Below are positions 1 to 9,906 of a stretch of 64,000 nucleotides of DNA, piece after piece (position 1 is the stretch's first letter; each line of letters starts with the position of its first letter). The stretch comes from Agromyces sp. Soil535. Lineage in GTDB: Bacteria; Actinomycetota; Actinomycetes; Actinomycetales; Microbacteriaceae. Location of the stretch: assembly GCF_001428255.1 (NCBI RefSeq), contig NZ_LMRW01000004.1, positions 63,546-127,545 of the forward strand, in the 5' to 3' direction. Below the pieces are notes generated by a model. The model searched no databases. It saw only the letters and a program-made list of their open reading frames with translations, and was not told the DNA's origin. Both the position numbers and the translations under genes were made by a program.

Positions 1-1984
1 CCACGCAGAGCAGTGGGCGCCGCTCGCGGTCGTAGCGCAGGAACGCGATGACGTTCTCGGACGCAGCCCCGCCCTCGACCCACTCGAAGCCCGACGCGTC
101 GTCGTCGAGCTGCCAGAGCGACGGCGTGCCGCGGTAGGCGCGGTTCAGCGCGCCCACGAACTCCGCGAGCTGCTTGTGCGACGGCTGGTCGAGGATCCAC
201 CAGTCGAGGCCGCGCTCCTCGCTCCATTCCGAGAGCTGCCCGAACTCCTGGCCCATGAACAGCAGCTGTTTGCCGGGGTGCGCCCACATGTACGAGAGGT
301 AGGCGCGAACGTTCGCCAACTGCTGCCAGTGGTCGCCGGGCATCTTGCGGATGAGCGACCCCTTGCCGTGCACGACCTCGTCGTGGCTGATCGGCAGCAC
401 GAAGTGCTCGCTGAACGCGTACAGGAACGAGAACGTGAGGTCGTGGTGGTGGTACGAACGGTACATCGGGTCCTTCTGGACGTACTGCAGCGTGTCGTGC
501 ATCCAGCCCATGTTCCACTTGAACCCGAAGCCGAGCCCGCCGGAGCTCGTGGGGGCGGTGACGCCCGGCCAGCTCGTCGACTCCTCGGCGATCATGACGA
601 TCCCGGGGTTGCGCTTGTACGCGGTGGCGGTGGCCTCCTGGAGGAACCCGATCGCCTCGAGGTGCTCGCGTCCGCCGTGCACGTTGGGCAGCCACTCGCC
701 GTTCTCGCGCGAGTAGTCGAGGTAGAGCATCGAGGCCACGGCGTCGACCCGGAGTCCGTCGACGTGCATCTCCTCGAGCCAGAACAGCGCGTTGGCCACG
801 AGGAAGTTGCGCACGCGCGGGTTGCCGTAGTCGAAGACGTAGGTGCCCCATTCCTTCTGCTCGCCGCGGCGCGGGTCGGGGTGCTCGTAGAGCGGTTCGC
901 CGTCGAACTTCGCCAGCGCCCAGTCGTCCTTCGGGAAGTGCCCGGGGACCCAGTCCATGATCACGCCGAAGCCGGCCCGATGCAGCCGGTCGATGAGGTA
1001 CTTGAGGTCGTCGGGGCTGCCGAAGCGCGACGTGATCGCGTAGTAGCCGGTGACCTGGTAGCCCCATGAGCCGCCGAACGGATGCTCCGCGAGGGGCATG
1101 AACTCCACATGCGTGTAGCCCAGCCAGCCCAGGTACTCGATGAGCTCGTCGGCGACGTCGCGGTAGCCGCGTCCTGGCCGCCACGAGCCGAGGTGGAGCT
1201 CGTAGATGCTCATCGGCTCTTCGTGCGCGTTGACGGATGCGCGCCGCGACATCCAGTCGCCGTCGCCCCACTCGTGGGAGCTCACGCTCACGACCGACGC
1301 GGTGGCGGGCGCCACCTCTGCCTGTCGCGCCATCGGGTCGGCCTTCATGATCCACGCGCCCGAGCCGGTGAGGAGCTCGAACTTGTAGATCGTGCCTGGG
1401 TCGAGGTCGGGCACGAAGAGCTCCCAGATGCCGGCGGCGCCCATGCTGCGCATCGCGTGCCCCGCGCCGTCCCAGCGGTTGAACTCGCCGACCACGCGCA
1501 CGGCCCGCGCGCGCGGCGCCCACACCGTGAACGCGGTGCCGCGCACGCCGCCGCCTGCGCCCCAGTGCTCGCGGTGGTGGGCGCCGATCACCTGCCAGAG
1601 CTGCTCGTGCCGTCCCTCGCCGATGAGGTGCAGGTCGAGCTCGCCGATCGTCGGCGCGAAGCGGTAGGGGTCGTCGCTCGTCCACTCCTGGTCGCCGTAC
1701 CGTGCGCGGATGCGGTAGCCGACGGGGCCGAAATCGCCGGCACCCGCCCAGATGCCGTGGCCGACGTGCTCCAGCGGGAGCGGGTCGCCGTCGTCGAGGA
1801 GCGCGTCGACGCGGTCGGCGAGCGGGCGCCTCGTGCGGATGACGGTGTGCGGCCCCGCGGTCCCCGGCAGGTCGAAGCCGTGCTGGCCGAGCACCGAATG
1901 CGGATCGGAGTGACGGCCCTCGGCGATGGCGGCGAGCTCGGCGTCGCCGACGGCGGGGCCGATGTGCGGCATCAGCTCAGGCAT
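1..1984 (-). CDS. glgB: 1,4-alpha-glucan branching enzyme GlgB (3' end outside window)
   Basis: Transfers alpha-1,4 chain segments to alpha-1,6 branch points during glycogen/alpha-glucan synthesis. About 661 residues are visible and the C-terminus runs off the window; the family is usually near 730. An N-terminal CBM48-type region is followed by a GH13 barrel. The nucleophile lies in DGLRVDAV (about residue 411), the acid/base in AEEST (about 466) and the third acid in SHDEV (about 531). The ATG at 1984 (MPELMPHIGP) overlaps the glgE stop by 8 bases and has GAGG five bases upstream. An in-frame ATG at 1972 is the alternative. Translation is probably coupled to glgE, so the two form one operon that converts maltose-1-phosphate into branched alpha-glucan. 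Confidence 0.95.
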   Translation of the reverse strand, partial: MPELMPHIGPAVGDAELAAIAEGRHSDPHSVLGQHGFDLPGTAGPHTVIRTRRPLADRVDALLDDGDPLPLEHVGHGIWAGAGDFGPVGYRIRARYGDQEWTSDDPYRFAPTIGELDLHLIGEGRHEQLWQVIGAHHREHWGAGGGVRGTAFTVWAPRARAVRVVGEFNRWDGAGHAMRSMGAAGIWELFVPDLDPGTIYKFELLTGSGAWIMKADPMARQAEVAPATASVVSVSSHEWGDGDWMSRRASVNAHEEPMSIYELHLGSWRPGRGYRDVADELIEYLGWLGYTHVEFMPLAEHPFGGSWGYQVTGYYAITSRFGSPDDLKYLIDRLHRAGFGVIMDWVPGHFPKDDWALAKFDGEPLYEHPDPRRGEQKEWGTYVFDYGNPRVRNFLVANALFWLEEMHVDGLRVDAVASMLYLDYSRENGEWLPNVHGGREHLEAIGFLQEATATAYKRNPGIVMIAEESTSWPGVTAPTSSGGLGFGFKWNMGWMHDTLQYVQKDPMYRSYHHHDLTFSFLYAFSEHFVLPISHDEVVHGKGSLIRKMPGDHWQQLANVRAYLSYMWAHPGKQLLFMGQEFGQLSEWSEERGLDWWILDQPSHKQLAEFVGALNRAYRGTPSLWQLDDDASGFEWVEGGAASENVIAFLRYDRERRPLLCV

Positions 1985-3983
1985 TGCGGCCTCGCACGAC
2001 GTGGAGGATGTGCGCCGGCCGCGTGAACGCGTCGAGCCGCACGTAATTCGCATCGCCCCAGTCCCAGCGATGCCCCGTCACGAGGTCCTCGACCTCGAAT
2101 CGGATGCCGGGGGTGAGGCCGATGGCGGCGAGGTCGAGGTGCACGGTGGTCTCCCTGACGGAGTGGGGGTCGATGTTCGCGACGACGATGATCGTGTCGT
2201 CGCGGCCGTCGGGCGTGAATCGCCCGTCGAGGTGCTTCGTATACACGAGCACGGAGTCGTCCTCGCTCGCGTGGAAGCGGATGTTGCGCAGCTGGCCGAG
2301 GGCCGGGTGCGCGTTGCGGATGCCGTTCAGGATGCCGAGGTAGAGCGCGAGGGAACGACCCTCCTTCTCGGCGGCCGCGAAGTCGCGGGGCCTGTACTCG
2401 TACTTCTCGTTGTCGATCGACTCCTCGGCGCCGGGCCGCGCGACCGACTCGAAGAGCTCGAATCCCGCGTACACCCCCCACGTGGGCGCCGCGGTCGCCG
2501 CGATCGTGGCGCGCACGGTGAAGGCGGCAGGGCCGCCGAACTGCAGGTACTCGGTGAGGATGTCCGGGGTGTTCACGAACAGGTTCGGCCGCATGAAATC
2601 GGCGGTCTCCTGGGAGACCGAGGTGAGGAACTCCTCGAGCTCCGCCTTCGTGTTCCGCCACGTGAAGTACGAGTAGGACTGCTGGAACCCGACCATCGCG
2701 AGCGCCTGCATCATCGCGGGGCGCGTGAACGCCTCGGCGAGGAGGATCACGTCGGGGTGCTCGGCGTTCACGGCGGCGATCAGACGTTCCCAGAATGCGA
2801 GCGGCTTGGTGTGGGGGTTGTCGACGCGGAAGATCCTCACGCCCTGCTTGATCCAGTGCCGCAGGATGCGCAGCACCTCGTCGAAGATGCCCTCGGGGTC
2901 GTCGTCGAAGTTCATCGGGTAGATGTCCTGGTACTTCTTCGGCGGGTTCTCGGCGTAGCGGATCGTGCCGTCGGGCAGCTGCGTGAACCACTCCGGATGC
3001 TCCGCCACCCACGGGTGGTCGGGGGAGGCCTGCAGCGCGAGGTCGAGCGCGACCTCGATTCCGAGCGCCGCCGCACGCCGCACGAACGCGCGGAAGTCCG
3101 CGAGCCTGCCGAGGTCGGGATGCACCGCGTCGTGGCCGCCCGCCGCGGCGCCGATCGCCCACGGCGAGCCCGGGTCCTGCGGGCCGGGATCGAGCGTGTT
3201 GTTGCGTCCCTTGCGGTTGGTCGCCCCGATCGGGTGGATCGGCGGCAGGTAGACGACGTCGAACCCCATCGCGGCCACGCCGTCGAGTCGCCGGGCGGCC
3301 GTGCGGAACGTGCCGCTCTTCCAGCGGCCGTCCTTGAATCGACGCGCGCCCTCGGAGCGGGGGAAGAACTCGTACCAGGAGCCGACGCCGGCGCGACGGC
3401 GCTCCACGAGGATCTCGTGCTCAGGGGAGTCCGTGGCGAGTCCCGTGAGCGGGCGCGCCGCGAACTCATCGAGCATCGGAGAGTCGATGAGCCGGCGGCG
3501 CTCGGCGACGGATGCCGCGACGTCGCGCAGTGCGGCCGCGAGCGCGGCGAGCTTGCGCCTGACGGCAAGTGGACGGGACTTCTCGGCGACCGCGCGGTCC
3601 ATGAGGCGCGCGCCGATCTCGAACATGAGCTCGGCGTCGACGCCCGCGTCGACCTTCAGCGCGGCATCGTGCCGCCAGGTCGCGACCTCGTCGTCGAAGC
3701 CCGTGACGTGCCAGTGCCACGTGCCCCGTTCGTCGAGGAGCACCTGCGCCTCCCACCGGTCGGTGCCGGGCTCGAGGGGCGACATCCGCTCGTCGAGGAC
3801 CGCTCCCGACGGGCTCCTGAGCACCAGCATCGCGCCGACCTGGTCGTGCCCCTCGCGGAAGACGGTCGCCCGGAAGGGCACGACCTCGCCCTCGAAGGCC
3901 TTCGGAATCCAGCGGTCGTCGGGCAGCGCCGGAGTGAGCCGCGTCACGGGGATGCGGCCGGCGAGCACAGGGGCGGTGGTCAC
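1977..3983 (-). CDS. glgE: Maltose-1-phosphate maltosyltransferase GlgE
   Basis: Extends alpha-1,4-glucan with maltosyl units from maltose-1-phosphate, the actinobacterial trehalose-to-glucan route. The 668-residue product has the family's usual length. Its GH13 barrel shows FRVDNPH (nucleophile Asp, about residue 386) and AEAFTRP (acid/base Glu, about 416). The N-terminal module begins TTAPVLAGRIPVTRLTPALP. GTG at 3983 was chosen because a TACGGT -10 box ends six bases upstream and similarity to the family begins there. The frame stays open further upstream, but that stretch looks like non-coding leader. The treS and pep2 genes of the pathway are not in the window. The gene ends inside the glgB start region. 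Confidence 0.94.
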   Translation of the reverse strand: MTTAPVLAGRIPVTRLTPALPDDRWIPKAFEGEVVPFRATVFREGHDQVGAMLVLRSPSGAVLDERMSPLEPGTDRWEAQVLLDERGTWHWHVTGFDDEVATWRHDAALKVDAGVDAELMFEIGARLMDRAVAEKSRPLAVRRKLAALAAALRDVAASVAERRRLIDSPMLDEFAARPLTGLATDSPEHEILVERRRAGVGSWYEFFPRSEGARRFKDGRWKSGTFRTAARRLDGVAAMGFDVVYLPPIHPIGATNRKGRNNTLDPGPQDPGSPWAIGAAAGGHDAVHPDLGRLADFRAFVRRAAALGIEVALDLALQASPDHPWVAEHPEWFTQLPDGTIRYAENPPKKYQDIYPMNFDDDPEGIFDEVLRILRHWIKQGVRIFRVDNPHTKPLAFWERLIAAVNAEHPDVILLAEAFTRPAMMQALAMVGFQQSYSYFTWRNTKAELEEFLTSVSQETADFMRPNLFVNTPDILTEYLQFGGPAAFTVRATIAATAAPTWGVYAGFELFESVARPGAEESIDNEKYEYRPRDFAAAEKEGRSLALYLGILNGIRNAHPALGQLRNIRFHASEDDSVLVYTKHLDGRFTPDGRDDTIIVVANIDPHSVRETTVHLDLAAIGLTPGIRFEVEDLVTGHRWDWGDANYVRLDAFTRPAHILHVVRGRNA

Positions 3984-3989
3984 GTTCCG

Positions 3990-3995
3990 ACCGTA
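3990..3995 (-). promoter_or_regulatory. -10 box of glgE (leaderless type)
   Basis: TACGGT on the minus strand, followed by six bases and then the glgE GTG. The predicted transcript begins at the start codon. Confidence 0.6.
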
Positions 3996-4178
3996 GCGCG
4001 GATTGGCGCGATCGTCGCGAGCCGCTGCGATCCGTCGGCTCCGCGCCTTGCCGGTTCGGGAACATTCCACCCTGAACGAGATAGCATGCCCCAGGTCGGG
4101 TGGATCCGTTCGCCGCACGCTGGACCGCCGAGCGGGAATGCAAGCAGCTCCTCGACCTGTCATGACGAAGGGACCCCC

Positions 4179-4643
4179 GTGGTTGCCGCAGACATCGTGC
4201 AGTTGACGTTGGGCGGGTTCTGCGAGTCCGCGGGCCTCCGGCAGCGCGGGAGTGCGTGGTCGCGACGACGTGAGGACCTCATCCACGTCGTCGAACTCCA
4301 GAAGTCCGGGCAGGGACGCCGATACCGCGTCGAGATCGGCATCTGGCTGCTCACCCTCGGGGAGACCACGTCACCGCGCACGGCGAGCTGCCACGTGCGG
4401 ACGGGACTCGAGGCCCAGATGCCCGAGGAATCCCGGACCCATCTGCAGCAGCTCCTCGACCTCGAGGTGTCCATCGCCAAGCGCGAGCGGCGCGACGAAC
4501 TGACCACCCTCCTCGACGACCACCTTGCGCCCGTGCTCGGTTCCATCACGAGCGCGGCCGAGCTGCGGACACCGCATGGGGCACGGTTCCTCAGGGCAGC
4601 GCACGTGGGACCCCAGGCCCGCGCGATCGTCGGTCGGAGGTGA
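4179..4643 (+). CDS. DUF4304-like small protein
   Basis: A 154-residue protein of unknown function. The segment FCESAGLRQRGSAWSRR followed by a strand-rich HVVELQKSGQGRRYRVEIG resembles DUF4304 proteins, judged by eye. The C-terminal half is charged and helical (LLDLEVSIAKRERRDEL). GTG at 4179 has GAAGGGA five bases upstream. The gene lies between divergent glgE and co-directional glgP. It may be a bystander, since nothing in it suggests carbohydrate binding. The reading frame continues far upstream as the antisense shadow of glgE, which is not real coding sequence. Confidence 0.7.
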   Translation: MVAADIVQLTLGGFCESAGLRQRGSAWSRRREDLIHVVELQKSGQGRRYRVEIGIWLLTLGETTSPRTASCHVRTGLEAQMPEESRTHLQQLLDLEVSIAKRERRDELTTLLDDHLAPVLGSITSAAELRTPHGARFLRAAHVGPQARAIVGRR

Positions 4644-4736
4644 TGCGGCCCGCTTCGGCCGTGCTGAGCAGGACGCGCCTGCGCCCGGCGCATCCGCCCG
4701 AGACCGCCCGTTCACATATTCGACACGCGGTCGACC

Positions 4737-4742
4737 TATGGT
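4737..4742 (+). promoter_or_regulatory. -10 box of glgP
   Basis: TATGGT followed by seven bases and the GTG at 4750. It overlaps an upstream in-frame ATG (4739), so it argues for the downstream GTG start. Confidence 0.6.
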
Positions 4743-4749
4743 GGAGCGC

Positions 4750-7329
4750 GTGAAGCCGATTCGCAAGTTCACGGTCCGGGCCGTCGTCCCGGGGTCGCTC
4801 TCCGCGCTCGAGGAGCTCGCCGGAAACCTCCGGTGGTCGTGGCACGAGCCGACCAAGCGCCTGTTCGAGCACATCGACCCCGAGCTGTGGCGGAGCTCGC
4901 GTCGCGACCCGGTGGCGTTCCTCGGCGAGGTCGACCCGGCCAGGCTCGACGAACTCGCCGCCGACGGCGGATACGTGGAGTGGGCCGAGCGCGAGCGGGC
5001 GGGCCTGCGCGAATACCTCTCGGAGCCGCGCTGGTTCCAGTCGCTCGGCGCCGATGCGCCGCGCACGGTCGCGTACTTCTCGCCGGAGTTCGGCATCACG
5101 GCGGCGCTGCCGCAGTACTCGGGCGGCCTCGGCATCCTCGCGGGCGATCACCTCAAGGCGGCGTCCGACCTCGGCGTGCCGCTCGTCGGCGTCGGGCTGT
5201 TCTACAAGGCCGGCTACTTCGCCCAGTCGATCTCGCCCGACGGCTGGCAGCAGGAGCGCTACCCGGTGCTCGACCCCGACGGCCTGCCGTTGTCGGTGCT
5301 GCGTCGGCCCGACGGTTCGCCCGTGCAGGTGACGCTTGCACTGCCGGACGACCAGTCGCTGCACGCGCGCGTGTGGAAGGCCGCGGTCGGCCGGATCACG
5401 TTGCTCATGCTCGACACGGACATCCCCGCCAACCCCGACGAGCTGCGCTCCGTGACCGACCGCCTCTACGGCGGCGGCGGCGAGCACCGCCTGCTGCAGG
5501 AGCTCCTGCTCGGCATCGGCGGCGCACGGGCGGTGCGGGCGTTCACGGAGCTGGGCGGCAGCCCTGCGCCCGATGTCTTCCACATGAACGAGGGTCACGC
5601 CGGCTTCCTCGGGCTCGAGCGCATCGCGACGCACATCGCCGAGGGGCTCTCGTTCGCCGAGGCGCTGCAGCTCGTGCGCGCCGGCACGGTGTTCACCACG
5701 CACACCCCGGTGCCGGCCGGCATCGACCGCTTCGATCGCCCTCTCGTCGAGCGTTACCTCACGAGCTCGCTCCTGCCGGGCGTCGACCCGGCCGACGCGC
5801 TCGCCCTCGGCGTCGAGCCCGGCGCCGACCCGGCCACGAGTCCGTTCAACATGGCGGTGATGGGACTCCGGCTCGCCCAGCGGGCGAACGGCGTCTCGAA
5901 GCTGCACGGACAGGTGAGCCGGCGCATGTTCGGGAACCTCTGGCCCGGCTTCGACGCCGACGACGTGCCGATCACGTCGATCACCAACGGCGTCCACGCG
6001 CCCACCTGGACCGATCCGGCGCTCCGCGGTCTCGCCGAGTCGATCCTCGGCACCGGCGACACCGAGCACGCCGACTGGACGAGTGCCGCGCTCTCCGATG
6101 CGGAGTTCTGGGGCGTGAAGCGCCGCATGCGGCTGCAGCTCGTCCAGGATGCGCGGCGCCGGCTCGCGTCGGCGTGGACCGACCAGCATCCGGGCATGCA
6201 GGCGCCGCCATGGGTGTCGCGGGTGCTCGACCCCGACACGCTCACCGTCGGATTCGCCCGCCGCGTGCCCACCTACAAGCGGCTCACGCTGATGCTGCGC
6301 GATCCCGAGCGACTGAAGGCGATCCTCACGAATCCCGAGCGGCCCGTGCAGTTCGTGATCGCGGGCAAGTCGCACCCCGCCGACGACGAGGGCAAGCGCC
6401 TCATCCAGCAGCTGGTGCAGTTCGCCCAGCAGCCCGAGCTGCGCGAGCGCATCGTATTCCTGCCCGACTACGACATGGGCATGGCCGAGATGCTCTACCC
6501 CGGCTGCGACGTGTGGCTGAACAACCCGCTGCGCCCGCTCGAGGCGTGCGGCACCTCGGGCATGAAGGCCGCGATGAACGGCGCCCTGAACCTGTCCATC
6601 CTCGACGGCTGGTGGGCGGAGTACGCCGGCGACGACTACGGGTGGGTGATCCCGTCGGCGGATGCCGCGGGCGACGCCGGCGAGCGCGACACCCTCGAGG
6701 CGGCCGCGCTCTACGAGCTCCTCGAGCACCGGGTCGCCACCCGCTACTACGAGCGCGACGCCGACGGCGTGCCCCTGGAGTGGGTGCGCCGGGTGCGCAC
6801 CACGCTCAGCACGCTCGCCCCCGAGCTCGGCGCAGACCGCATGGTCAAGCAGTACGTCGAGGAGCTCTACCGCCCGGCGGCCGAGCAGGCCGCGCGGGTC
6901 GAGGCCGACGGCGACCGTGGCGCGCGCGCACTGGCGGCCTTCGACGCCCGCGTGCGCAGGTCCTGGCCGAAGGTGCAGGTCGTGCACGTCGAGTCGGGCG
7001 GGGTCGAGTCGCCGCACGTCGGCGACGAGCTGGGCCTACGGGCCTACGTTGAGCTCGATGGACTCGCACCCGACGACGTGACGGTCGAGGTCGTCTACGG
7101 CCGGAGCCGCGCCGACGAGACCATCGAGGGCGTGCGCCGCACCGCCCTGTCGCCTGACCCGGCAGCGGCGGCGGCGGATGCCGCGTCCGGCCCGCACGGG
7201 CCGCGCCTGTACACCGGCACGGTCGTCCTCGACCGCGCGGGGGCGTTCGGGTACACGGTGCGCGTCGTGCCGCGGCATCCGCTGCTCGTCTCACCCGCCG
7301 AGCTCGGGCTCGTCGCCGTCGCCGGGTAG
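4750..7329 (+). CDS. glgP: Glycogen/alpha-glucan phosphorylase GlgP
   Basis: Phosphorolyses alpha-1,4-glucan to glucose-1-phosphate. The 859-residue product is full length for the short actinobacterial GT35 family. It starts VKPIRKFTVRAVVPGSLSAL, matching relatives that open with a basic FTVRA motif. The PLP-binding Lys is K606 in GTSGMKAAMNGALN. Substrate-site signatures FSPEFGI and HMNEGHAGF lie in the N-terminal half. The last 100 residues form a beta-rich tail. The start was fixed by the TATGGT box seven bases upstream. It is convergent with ybaK, leaving seven bases between stops. With glgX it completes a glucan breakdown set beside the glgE/glgB synthesis genes. Confidence 0.95.
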   Translation: MKPIRKFTVRAVVPGSLSALEELAGNLRWSWHEPTKRLFEHIDPELWRSSRRDPVAFLGEVDPARLDELAADGGYVEWAERERAGLREYLSEPRWFQSLGADAPRTVAYFSPEFGITAALPQYSGGLGILAGDHLKAASDLGVPLVGVGLFYKAGYFAQSISPDGWQQERYPVLDPDGLPLSVLRRPDGSPVQVTLALPDDQSLHARVWKAAVGRITLLMLDTDIPANPDELRSVTDRLYGGGGEHRLLQELLLGIGGARAVRAFTELGGSPAPDVFHMNEGHAGFLGLERIATHIAEGLSFAEALQLVRAGTVFTTHTPVPAGIDRFDRPLVERYLTSSLLPGVDPADALALGVEPGADPATSPFNMAVMGLRLAQRANGVSKLHGQVSRRMFGNLWPGFDADDVPITSITNGVHAPTWTDPALRGLAESILGTGDTEHADWTSAALSDAEFWGVKRRMRLQLVQDARRRLASAWTDQHPGMQAPPWVSRVLDPDTLTVGFARRVPTYKRLTLMLRDPERLKAILTNPERPVQFVIAGKSHPADDEGKRLIQQLVQFAQQPELRERIVFLPDYDMGMAEMLYPGCDVWLNNPLRPLEACGTSGMKAAMNGALNLSILDGWWAEYAGDDYGWVIPSADAAGDAGERDTLEAAALYELLEHRVATRYYERDADGVPLEWVRRVRTTLSTLAPELGADRMVKQYVEELYRPAAEQAARVEADGDRGARALAAFDARVRRSWPKVQVVHVESGGVESPHVGDELGLRAYVELDGLAPDDVTVEVVYGRSRADETIEGVRRTALSPDPAAAAADAASGPHGPRLYTGTVVLDRAGAFGYTVRVVPRHPLLVSPAELGLVAVAG

Positions 7330-7336
7330 CCCCCGG

Positions 7337-7837
7337 CTAGCGCTCGCGCGCGATCGGCGCGTAGCGGCCGCCGGTGACCGAGAGGAGGTCGTCCGGCGCG
7401 AGCTCGAGGTCGAGGCCGCGACGGCCGCCCGACACGAAGATCGTCTCGGCGAGGATCGCGGTCTCGTCGAGCACGGTCGGCAGGGCCGTCTTCTGGCCGA
7501 TCGGGCTGATGCCGCCGACCACGTAGCCGGTCTTGCGCTCCGCGACCGAGGGGTCGGCCATCTCGGCGCGCTTGCCGCCGAGGGCCTGCGCGAGCGCCTT
7601 GAGGTCGAGCTGCATGGCCACCGGCACGATGCCCACTGCGAGCGCCCCGTCGACGCTCGCGAGCAGCGTCTTGAAGACCCGCGCGGGGTCGAGGCCGAGC
7701 TTCTCGGCAGCCTCGAGGCCGAACGCGGCCGCCCGCGGGTCGTGCTCGTACGCGTGCGCGGTGTACGCGATGCCGGCGCTGGTGAGCGCGACGGTCGCGG
7801 GCGTTCCCGCCGAAGCATCCGTGCGCCTGGCCATCAT
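7337..7837 (-). CDS. ybaK: Cys-tRNA(Pro)/Cys-tRNA(Cys) deacylase, YbaK family
   Basis: A trans-acting editing enzyme that hydrolyses Cys-tRNA(Pro) mischarged by prolyl-tRNA synthetase. The 166-residue product matches the family length. It has the YbaK/EbsC pattern of AYEHDPRAAAFGLEAAEKLG, then VFKTLL, then ISPIGQKTALPTVLDE in the C-terminal half. The start ATG at 7837 overlaps the glgX stop as ATGA, so it is likely co-translated with glgX. An adjacent in-frame ATG exists at 7834. The pairing with glgX looks positional and not metabolic. Confidence 0.9.
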   Translation of the reverse strand: MMARRTDASAGTPATVALTSAGIAYTAHAYEHDPRAAAFGLEAAEKLGLDPARVFKTLLASVDGALAVGIVPVAMQLDLKALAQALGGKRAEMADPSVAERKTGYVVGGISPIGQKTALPTVLDETAILAETIFVSGGRRGLDLELAPDDLLSVTGGRYAPIARER

Positions 7838-9900
7838 TCCCCGCCGAGCGCCCGGAACAGCCGCATCGACTGCGCTGACACCTCGATGGGCTCGCCGGGC
7901 AGGTGCTCGCTCGCGACGGTCACCGGGTGCTCGTCGGCGGAGTCCCAGAGCAGGAGGTACCCGGTCACGCCCTCGTGCTCGGGGAGCACGACCTCGGTGG
8001 GCTGCTCGTGCGCGTGCACGACGAGCAGGATGCGGTTGAACTCCTCGAACTCGGGCGTCGACGCGGCGAGGTACTGGAGCGTCCGCTCGGCCGGGTCGTT
8101 CCAGTCCTCGATGGTCATGGTGTCGCCGTCGGCGTTGTACCAGTCCATCTGCGACGCGCTCGGCGTGGTCTCACCGAACACGCCGAATCGCACGGGCCGC
8201 AGGGCGGGGTTCTCGTGGCGCAGGCGCACCAGCTGTCGCGTCGTCGCCTCGAGGCCGGCGACGCGCGCGTCGTCGCGCCACGACAGCCAGTTGAGCTCGG
8301 AGTCATGGCAGTAGGCGTTGTTGTTGCCGCGCTGGCTGCGGCCGTACTCGTCGCCGGCCGTGAGCATCGGCACGCCCGCCGACAGCAGCAGGGTGCCGAG
8401 CAGGTTCCGGATGCTGCGCCGGCGCGCGGCGAGGATCTTCGAGTCGTCGGTCACACCCTCGACCCCGTGGTTGTACGAGTTGTTGCCGTCCGTGCCGTCG
8501 CGGTTGTGCTCGCCGTTGCCGAGGTTGTGCTTCACGTCGTACGCGGTGAGGTCGGCGAGCGTGAAGCCGTCGTGGGCGGTCACGAAGTTGAGGCTCGCGA
8601 GCGGGCCTCGCTCGCGCGAGAACGTGTTCGACGAGCCCGCAAGTCGCGTCGCGAACCGGCCGATGCCACTGCCGGCGGTGCCGGTCTCGCGTTCGCGGCG
8701 CAGGTCGCCGAGCCAGAAGTCGCGCATGCGGTCGCGGTAGCGGTCGTTCCACTCGGTGAACCCGGCCGGGAAGTTGCCCGTCTGCCAGCCGCCGGGGCCC
8801 ACGTCCCACGGCTCCGCGATGAGCTTGGACGCGCCGATCACGGGGTCGTCGAGCATCGCGCGAAGCAGTGGGTGCTCGGGCGTGTACGCCCCGTGGTCGT
8901 CGCGGCCGAGCGTGGCCGCGAGGTCGAGGCGGAAGCCGTCGACCTGCAGCTCCTCGGCGAAGTAGCGCATCGAATCGAGCACGAGCCGTTGCGGCGCCTC
9001 GTGGCCGAAGTCGAGCGTGTTGCCGCATCCCGTGGTGTCGACGTAGCGGCCGTGCGCGTCATGGCGGTAGTAGGAGGCGTTGTCGATGCCGCGGAACGAG
9101 TACGTGGGCCCCTGGCGGCCCTCCTCCGCGGTGTGGTTGTAGACCACGTCGAGCACGACCTCGAGGCCCGCCTCGTGCAGGCGCCGCACCATCCCTGCGA
9201 ACTCGCGGCGCACGGCGTGCGCGCCCTGGGCCTGGGCCGCCGCCGACGCGTATGGCGCGTGTGCGGCGAAGAAGCCGAGCGTGTTGTAGCCCCAGTAGTT
9301 GAGCCGGCCCTGCCGCACGAGCCGCTGCTCCGACACGAACGCGTGCAGGGGCAGCAGCTCGATCGTCGTGACACCGAGGCCCGTGAGGTACTCCAGCGAC
9401 GCGTCGTGGGCGAGGCCTGCGTACGTGCCGCGCAGCGCCTCGGGGATCGCCGCGTTGAGCTTCGAGAAGCCCCGGACATGGGCCTCGTACACCACCGTGT
9501 GGTCGAGCGGCACCCGCGGCTTCGCCGTGGCGCCCCAGTCGAATCCGCCGTCGGTGAGCGACTCGAGCGCGACGCCCCGCCACGATCCGTCTGGCACGGG
9601 AGCGAGTCCACGGGCATACGGGTCGAGCAGCGTGTGCACCGGGTTGAACGCGTGGTCGAAGCCCGCCGGCCCGTCGACGCGCAGCCCGTAGCGCGCTCCC
9701 GGTACGAGCGCGGCCGACGATCCCTCCCACACGCCGTGCGCGTCGCGCACGAGCGGTGTGCGCTCGACCGCCCAGTCGAGGTCGCCGTCGGCGAACACCT
9801 CCAGGTCGATCGAGGTCGCGTGTTCGGACCAGACCCGGATGCCGCCGCCGCCCGCGCCCGTCCGGACGCCGAGGTCGTGCAGGGGATCGGGCGCGGACAT
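7834..9900 (-). CDS. glgX: Glycogen debranching enzyme GlgX (isoamylase type)
   Basis: Hydrolyses alpha-1,6 branches of phosphorylase-limit glucan. The 688-residue product has an N-terminal CBM48 and a GH13 barrel with DGFRLDLA (nucleophile Asp, about residue 323), AEPWD (Glu, about 363) and TAHDGF (Asp, about 442), plus the GlgX marker NHNRDG. ATG at 9900 (MSAPDPLHDLGVRTG) is preferred over an in-frame extension to 9996. A TACTGT -10 box sits seven bases upstream of 9900, and the extension would overlap the divergent cysteine desulfurase start. It is translationally coupled to ybaK. Confidence 0.94.
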   Translation of the reverse strand: MSAPDPLHDLGVRTGAGGGGIRVWSEHATSIDLEVFADGDLDWAVERTPLVRDAHGVWEGSSAALVPGARYGLRVDGPAGFDHAFNPVHTLLDPYARGLAPVPDGSWRGVALESLTDGGFDWGATAKPRVPLDHTVVYEAHVRGFSKLNAAIPEALRGTYAGLAHDASLEYLTGLGVTTIELLPLHAFVSEQRLVRQGRLNYWGYNTLGFFAAHAPYASAAAQAQGAHAVRREFAGMVRRLHEAGLEVVLDVVYNHTAEEGRQGPTYSFRGIDNASYYRHDAHGRYVDTTGCGNTLDFGHEAPQRLVLDSMRYFAEELQVDGFRLDLAATLGRDDHGAYTPEHPLLRAMLDDPVIGASKLIAEPWDVGPGGWQTGNFPAGFTEWNDRYRDRMRDFWLGDLRRERETGTAGSGIGRFATRLAGSSNTFSRERGPLASLNFVTAHDGFTLADLTAYDVKHNLGNGEHNRDGTDGNNSYNHGVEGVTDDSKILAARRRSIRNLLGTLLLSAGVPMLTAGDEYGRSQRGNNNAYCHDSELNWLSWRDDARVAGLEATTRQLVRLRHENPALRPVRFGVFGETTPSASQMDWYNADGDTMTIEDWNDPAERTLQYLAASTPEFEEFNRILLVVHAHEQPTEVVLPEHEGVTGYLLLWDSADEHPVTVASEHLPGEPIEVSAQSMRLFRALGGE

Positions 9901-9906
9901 GCGATC

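Noticed and set aside
1926-4178. A 750-codon upstream extension of the DUF4304-like gene
   Set aside because: It is entirely antisense to glgE, which has clear active-site motifs. A ribosome-binding site fits GTG 4179.
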